The translations under genes were made by a program, and so were the position numbers. DNA of 64,000 nt from Variovorax sp. WS11. GTDB taxonomy: Bacteria > Pseudomonadota > Gammaproteobacteria > Burkholderiales > Burkholderiaceae_C. The notes beneath the pieces are model-generated. The model worked only from the letters and a program-made list of their open reading frames with translations, had not been told where the DNA came from and ran no database searches. Shown piece by piece: positions 60,019-64,000 of the stretch (its first letter is position 1; every line of letters starts with the position of its first letter). The stretch lies in contig NZ_JAAGOW010000005.1 of NCBI RefSeq assembly GCF_010499245.1, forward strand, positions 496,001-560,000, read 5' to 3'.

Positions 60019-62302
60019 GGCGGGACTCCTCGCGCCGCCGCAAGGCCGCGAGCACCTTCTCGGGCGTGATCGGCAAGTCCAGGATGCGAACGCCGACCGC
60101 GTCGAACACGGCGTTGGCGACGGCTCCGGGACCCGGAAGGATCGCCGTTTCGCTGGCGCCCTTGGCACCGTAAGGGCCGTTGGGGTCGTTCGACTCCACG
60201 ATGCCGCTGCGCAGCATGGGCAGCGCATCGGGCGAGGGCATGGTGTAGTCCGCGAAGTTACCGTTGACGATGCGGCCCGCATCCAGCTGCAACTGCTCGT
60301 ACAGCGTCCAGCCGATGGCCTGGGCGGCCGCGCCGTTGCTCTGGCCGTGCACCGCCTGGGGGTTGAGGGCCTTGCCGCAGTCGTCGGACACGAAGCTGTC
60401 GACGAGCGTGACCTGGCCGGTCTCGGTGTCGACCTCGACCTCGACGGCCTGCGCCGCGAAGGAATAGGCCGGCGCGATGTTGCCCATGAGCGTGGTCTTG
60501 TCGAACATGTCGGTCCTGGCATCCCAGCTTCCGCTGACCTGGATGCCTTCGCCGCCGTGGCGCCAGAGGTGCGCGCGCGCCAGCTCGGCCAGCGTCAGGC
60601 TGCGCTGGGGCGCGTCGGCCACGCACACGGCGCCACCGGCGCATTTCAGTGCCTCGGCAGGCTGCTGCAGCATCGACGCGGCCTGGTCGAGCAGCTTGCC
60701 GCGCGCGGCGCGGGCCGCCACGATGGCCGCGTTGCCGGCCGCCATGGTGACGCGCGAGGCGAGCGAGCCGATGCACCAGGGCGAGCTGTCGGTGTCGGGT
60801 GCCACGACGTGGACGTGTTCGAGCGGGATGTCGAGCTCGTGCGCCACGACCTGCGACAACATGGTCATGGCCCCCTGGCCCATGTCCGCCTCGCTGCTGT
60901 GCAGGACGACGCGGCCGTCCTCGTTGATCTTCAGCATGACGGTGGAGCCGTCCCAGTCGCCGATGGTGCGGTTGCCGCTCACGTGCATGGCCGCGGCCAG
61001 GCCCAGGCCGCGCCGCTTCGCGCCACGGCCCGCGTTGCCGCTGCGCCTGGTGCTCCAGCCGATCGCGTCGGCACACTGCGCCAGGCACTCGAGCAGGCCG
61101 GTGCTGCCGATCTTCCAGCCGTGCACCGAGGTCGCGCCGCGCTCGATCGCGTTGCGGCGGTGGACGTCCAGCGGATCGAGGTCCAGCTGGTGGGCCATGG
61201 CGTCGATGTGGCTGTTGAGCGCGAACAGCATCTGCGTGCCGCCGAAGCCGCGGAAGGCGCCGTGCGGCGGCGTGTGCGTGTAGACCAGGGTGGCGTGCGA
61301 GCGCACATTGCCGTTGCGGTGCATGTTGTCGCTGCGCATCGCACTGACATGCATGACTTCCGCCGAGAGGCCGCTGTAGGCGCCGCAGTCGGCCACGATG
61401 CGCACGTCCTTGGCGACGATGCTTCCTTCCCGGTCCATGCCGAGCTTGAGCGTGATGCGCTCGGGCACGCTGGTGGCGCAGGCGAGGAAATCCTCCAGCC
61501 GGTTGTTCACCAGCCGCACCGGCTTGCCGGTGCGCAGCGCCAGCAGGCCGGCGATCAGGCTGTTGGCGTCCTCGATGATCTTGCCGCCGAAGCCGCCGCC
61601 GGTGGTCGCCTGGATGACGCGCACTTTGGAGACCGGCAGTTCGAGCACCGCGGCCAGGCGGGCGCGGACCAGGAAGGCGGATTGCGTCGAGGTCCACACC
61701 TGCAGCCGGCCGTCGGCATCGATCGCCGCCACGGAGGCCATCGGCTCCATGTAGCCGGGGTACTGCGAATGCGTGGTGTAGGTGGCCTCGTGAACCAGGT
61801 GGGCGTGCGCGAAGGCCGCATCGACATCGCCGCGCTCGAAGCGGATCTCGTGCGCGATGTTGTCGTCGCGACCGGGATGGACGAGGGGTGCCTGCGGCTC
61901 CAGCGCCTGCTCGGGCGTGAGGAACGCGGGCAGTTCCTCGTACTCGACCTCGATCAGGTCGAGCGCGTCGCGCGCGATCTCTTCGCTGGTCGCCGCAACG
62001 GCCGCGACCTCCTCGCCGGCGAATCGCACCACGTCGCGAGCCAGGGTGAGCCGCTCCTTGTGATGGACGCCCCAAGGCACCTGCGGTCCGTCGGCACCCG
62101 TCACTACCGCCTTCACGCCCGGGAGAGCGAGCGCCTGCGTGGCGTCGATGCGCACGATGCGGGCATGCGGGTGGGGGCTGCGCAGCACCTTCCCGTGCAG
62201 CATGCCGGCGATCTGGATGTCGCCTGCATACTGCGCTCGCCCCAGCACCTTGGAGCGGGCATTGACCTGGGGCACCGACGTGCCCAGCGTGGATGCATTC
62301 AT
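60011..62302 (-). CDS. Molybdenum hydroxylase large (Moco-binding) subunit
   Basis: This 763-residue subunit has the aldehyde oxidase a/b hammerhead domain (about 15-125) and the Moco-binding domain with QATTGGGFGGKIIED near 235, PPHGAFRGFGGTQ near 350 and the catalytic glutamate in YGAKGASETA near 725. The active-site loop is AFRGFG, not the AYxCSFR of form I carbon monoxide dehydrogenase, so CO oxidation is unlikely. The family hydroxylates N-heteroaromatics, aldehydes or purines using water. With the [2Fe-2S] and FAD subunits it forms a heterotrimer. The substrate is unknown. Confidence 0.94.
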   Translation of the reverse strand: MNASTLGTSVPQVNARSKVLGRAQYAGDIQIAGMLHGKVLRSPHPHARIVRIDATQALALPGVKAVVTGADGPQVPWGVHHKERLTLARDVVRFAGEEVAAVAATSEEIARDALDLIEVEYEELPAFLTPEQALEPQAPLVHPGRDDNIAHEIRFERGDVDAAFAHAHLVHEATYTTHSQYPGYMEPMASVAAIDADGRLQVWTSTQSAFLVRARLAAVLELPVSKVRVIQATTGGGFGGKIIEDANSLIAGLLALRTGKPVRLVNNRLEDFLACATSVPERITLKLGMDREGSIVAKDVRIVADCGAYSGLSAEVMHVSAMRSDNMHRNGNVRSHATLVYTHTPPHGAFRGFGGTQMLFALNSHIDAMAHQLDLDPLDVHRRNAIERGATSVHGWKIGSTGLLECLAQCADAIGWSTRRSGNAGRGAKRRGLGLAAAMHVSGNRTIGDWDGSTVMLKINEDGRVVLHSSEADMGQGAMTMLSQVVAHELDIPLEHVHVVAPDTDSSPWCIGSLASRVTMAAGNAAIVAARAARGKLLDQAASMLQQPAEALKCAGGAVCVADAPQRSLTLAELARAHLWRHGGEGIQVSGSWDARTDMFDKTTLMGNIAPAYSFAAQAVEVEVDTETGQVTLVDSFVSDDCGKALNPQAVHGQSNGAAAQAIGWTLYEQLQLDAGRIVNGNFADYTMPSPDALPMLRSGIVESNDPNGPYGAKGASETAILPGPGAVANAVFDAVGVRILDLPITPEKVLAALRRREESRHA

Positions 62303-62312
62303 GGCAGCCGTC

Positions 62313-63299
62313 TCAGTCGGCCGTGATGGCCAGCTCCTTGATCAGCTTTCCCATCACCTGGTATTCGGTGGCGTTCGTCTTGGCCAGCACGTCGGGCGCG
62401 CCGCCCACCGGCAGGGCGCCGAAGGTCGCGAGCTTGCTCACCACCTCGGGCGACTTGATGATCTCGTTCAGGTGGCCGTTGAGCAGCCGCACGACCTCCG
62501 GCGGCGTGCCCTTGGGCGCGAAGAAGCCGTTCCAGGCGCCGACCACGACGTCCTTGAAGCCCAGCTCGGTGAGCGTGGGCACCTCGGGTGCGAGCGGCGA
62601 GCGCGTGGCGTCGCCGATGGCGAGCGGGAGCAGCCGCTTCTGCTGGGTGTACTGGCTCACGACCCCGAGCGTCACCCAGGCCGTGTCCACGTGGCCGGCC
62701 ACCACGTCGTTGACCGAGGGCGCGACGCCGCGGTAAGGCACGTGCGTGAACTTGACGCCGGCCGCGCGGTTGAGCCATTCGCCGACGATGTGCATCGGCG
62801 AGCCGGCGCCGGGGGTGGCATAGGTGAGCGACTTTCCGGAGCGGGCGAGCCCGACCAGCGCGGGGACCGACTTCGCGCCCACGCCCGGATGCGCCACCAG
62901 CACCAGCGGCTGAGTGGCGATCTGGATGACCGGTTCGAAGCCGTGGAGCACGTCGTAGCTCGACGAGGGCGACAGCCGCAGCACCATCGGCGCGGTCGTG
63001 AACGGGTTGGGCGTGAACAGCAGCGTGTAGCCATCGGGCGCGGCCCGGCCGACGAAGGAGTTGCCGAGCGTGCCGCCCGCACCGGGCTTGTTGTCCACGA
63101 TCACCGCCTGGTTCAGGCGCTGCGACAGGCGCTCGGCCAGCATGCGTGCGATCGAGTCGGTGTCGCTGCCGGGCGGGTAGGACACGACGATGGAGATCGG
63201 CTTGGCCGGGTAGGCCGGCTGGGCCTGCGCCGGTACGAAGGCGAGGCCGCAGGCGAGCGCGAGGGCGCCAAGCGCCAGCTGTCGTCGGTGGGGATGCAT
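62313..63299 (-). CDS. Bug/TctC-family substrate-binding protein
   Basis: This 328-residue secreted receptor has a signal peptide ending near PAQAQPAYP, AKPISIVVSYPPGSDTDS, VIVDNKPGAGG near 70 and the canonical HVPYRGVAPSVN near 185. It lies 10 bp before the molybdenum hydroxylase large-subunit gene, so it is the first gene of that operon and probably binds its substrate or a related acid. It is divergent from an IclR gene, with a shared inverted-repeat promoter. Confidence 0.93.
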   Translation of the reverse strand: MHPHRRQLALGALALACGLAFVPAQAQPAYPAKPISIVVSYPPGSDTDSIARMLAERLSQRLNQAVIVDNKPGAGGTLGNSFVGRAAPDGYTLLFTPNPFTTAPMVLRLSPSSSYDVLHGFEPVIQIATQPLVLVAHPGVGAKSVPALVGLARSGKSLTYATPGAGSPMHIVGEWLNRAAGVKFTHVPYRGVAPSVNDVVAGHVDTAWVTLGVVSQYTQQKRLLPLAIGDATRSPLAPEVPTLTELGFKDVVVGAWNGFFAPKGTPPEVVRLLNGHLNEIIKSPEVVSKLATFGALPVGGAPDVLAKTNATEYQVMGKLIKELAITAD

Positions 63300-63351
63300 G
63301 TTGTGGTCTCCTGGGCACGAGCCCTCGTGGAATGAATGGAAAGAAGAGCGC

Positions 63352-63408
63352 GAGTGAAATTCTGCGATTCGCCTCTCGAGGCGGCCAGATAGAATTTCAC
63401 TCAGTGAA
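63352..63408. promoter_or_regulatory. Long inverted repeat and palindrome in the Bug/IclR divergent promoter
   Basis: GAGTGAAATTCT (63352-63363) and AGAATTTCACTC (63391-63402) form a perfect 12-bp inverted repeat with a 27-bp spacer. The second arm overlaps a further palindrome TTCACT-C-AGTGAA (63396-63408), which runs across the GTG start of the IclR gene. IclR autoregulation and control of the molybdoenzyme operon is inferred. Confidence 0.65.
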
Positions 63409-64000
63409 CCAATCAAGCCGCGATTCCTTCCGCAGTGCAGGGCCCGCACCCGGCGTGAAGTCGATCACCGCGCTGCGCCGCGGACTCGATGTGTTGTGGT
63501 CCATCCAGCAGTCGTCCGCCGTCACCTTGGCGGACCTGCACCGCCAGACCTCACTCTCCAAGGCCACGCTGCTGCGGATCCTGAGAACCCTGCAGGAGGC
63601 CGGATGGATCGAGCGCAACGAAATCGAGAACCGCTATGTGCCGGCGGCCAGCGCCGGGGAGTCCGGGCTTGCCGTGGAATGGCGCGCGCGCCTGTCTGCG
63701 CTCGCGACGCAGCCGCGGGAGCAGTTGCAACGGCGCGTGCCCTGGCCGATCGACCTCGCCGTACTCGACGGGCTGGCGATGCTCATCCTCGACACCCACC
63801 GGCCGATGAACGGCCTCGCGGTGAACTACCGGGTGCTCGGTTTTCGTCCGCGGCTGCTGCTGTCGTCGCTTGGGCGCTGCTATCTCGCCTTCTGCCCCGA
63901 TGCGGAGCGTCGCCGCCTGCTGGAGGCGCTTGCACGCTCACCGTACGAAGTCGACCGCGCCGCGTTGAAGTCCCATGGGGCCCGCGACTGGGCCGCGCGC
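63404..64000 (+). CDS. IclR-family transcriptional regulator, cut by window end
   Basis: The open frame from GTG 63404 encodes 199 residues and runs off the right edge. An IclR-type winged HTH lies at about residues 22-75 (LADLHRQTSLSKATLLRILRTLQEAGWIERNE), after ALRRGLDVLWSIQQSS. The effector domain follows (RVLGFRPRLLLSSLGRCYLAFCPD near 145). A GTG start is chosen because it lies in the palindromic promoter; a later in-frame GTG (63454) is possible. It is divergent from the Bug receptor and molybdoenzyme operon and probably controls them. Confidence 0.85.
   Translation, partial: MNQSSRDSFRSAGPAPGVKSITALRRGLDVLWSIQQSSAVTLADLHRQTSLSKATLLRILRTLQEAGWIERNEIENRYVPAASAGESGLAVEWRARLSALATQPREQLQRRVPWPIDLAVLDGLAMLILDTHRPMNGLAVNYRVLGFRPRLLLSSLGRCYLAFCPDAERRRLLEALARSPYEVDRAALKSHGARDWAAR

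Noticed and set aside
60011..62302. Carbon monoxide dehydrogenase large subunit
   Set aside because: The AYxCSFR active-site loop of form I CO dehydrogenase is absent; the loop is AFRGFG, as in other xanthine-oxidase-family enzymes.
59807..62326. An 839-codon plus-strand open frame opposite the molybdenum hydroxylase genes
   Set aside because: It is antisense to clearly recognisable genes and its product is Arg/Gly/Ala/His-rich with no motifs, as expected from GC-rich codon bias.
1..64000. CRISPR arrays, tRNA/rRNA genes, insertion sequences or prophage
   Set aside because: I saw no regularly spaced repeats, cloverleaf sequences, transposase or integrase genes, or phage structural genes.

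Overview
This is a high-GC, densely packed bacterial chromosome segment. Its gene families fit a betaproteobacterium of the Comamonadaceae, most likely a Variovorax/Acidovorax-like organism. The reasons are four solitary TctC/Bug solute receptors, many LysR, GntR and IclR regulators, a PutA without an N-terminal DNA-binding domain beside a divergent Lrp regulator, and a beta-proteobacterial meta-cleavage gene order. The species call is inference. I saw no rRNA, tRNA, CRISPR array, insertion sequence or prophage.

Layout. 1-6.1 kb: a LysR regulator, then a GntR(FCD) regulator and four catabolic genes (Bug receptor, DpkA-like reductase, orphan amino-acid receptor, DAO-type oxidase). Three copies of one 21-bp element lie in front of this unit. 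6.1-9.5 kb: a solitary pilQ secretin, divergent from a short NodT-like outer-membrane protein. 9.7-15.7 kb: a ring-degradation operon (VOC dioxygenase-like protein, IclR, FAD hydroxylase, Bug receptor, FAH hydrolase, N-formylglutamate amidohydrolase-like protein). 15.7-19.4 kb: LysR, P5C dehydrogenase, EamA exporter. 19.4-29.5 kb: a nine-gene minus-strand operon with a DapA-like lyase, a spermidine/putrescine-type ABC transporter, an unrecognised protein, an acyl-CoA ligase and two hydroxy-acid oxidases. 29.8-33.9 kb: DAO oxidoreductase, etfBA and an enolase-superfamily enzyme. 34-39.2 kb: proC, putA and the divergent Lrp regulator. 39.2-41.5 kb: AraC regulator and an Xre/nucleotidyltransferase pair that looks like a toxin-antitoxin module. 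41.6-50.4 kb: a catechol meta-cleavage operon with its LysR regulator. 50.5-55.6 kb: a serine-hydrolase lipoprotein, a gene remnant, a ParE/RHH toxin-antitoxin pair and a large membrane protein with EF-hand-like loops. 55.6-64 kb: a BisC-like molybdoenzyme, a CoxG-like protein, a three-subunit xanthine-oxidase-family hydroxylase, a Bug receptor and a divergent IclR gene cut by the window end.

The window works mainly as a set of separately regulated catabolic modules for organic acids, amino acids (proline/glutamate semialdehyde recurs) and aromatics. Each has its own receptor or transporter and its own regulator. The least-explained parts are the unknown protein inside the ABC/CoA-ligase operon, the class II aldolase-fold protein whose usual zinc ligands are replaced, the leaderless-looking Xre/nucleotidyltransferase pair, the paired molybdoenzymes, and the EF-hand-like membrane protein. 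One clear lesion is present: a one-base deletion near the 3' end of the acetaldehyde dehydrogenase gene.
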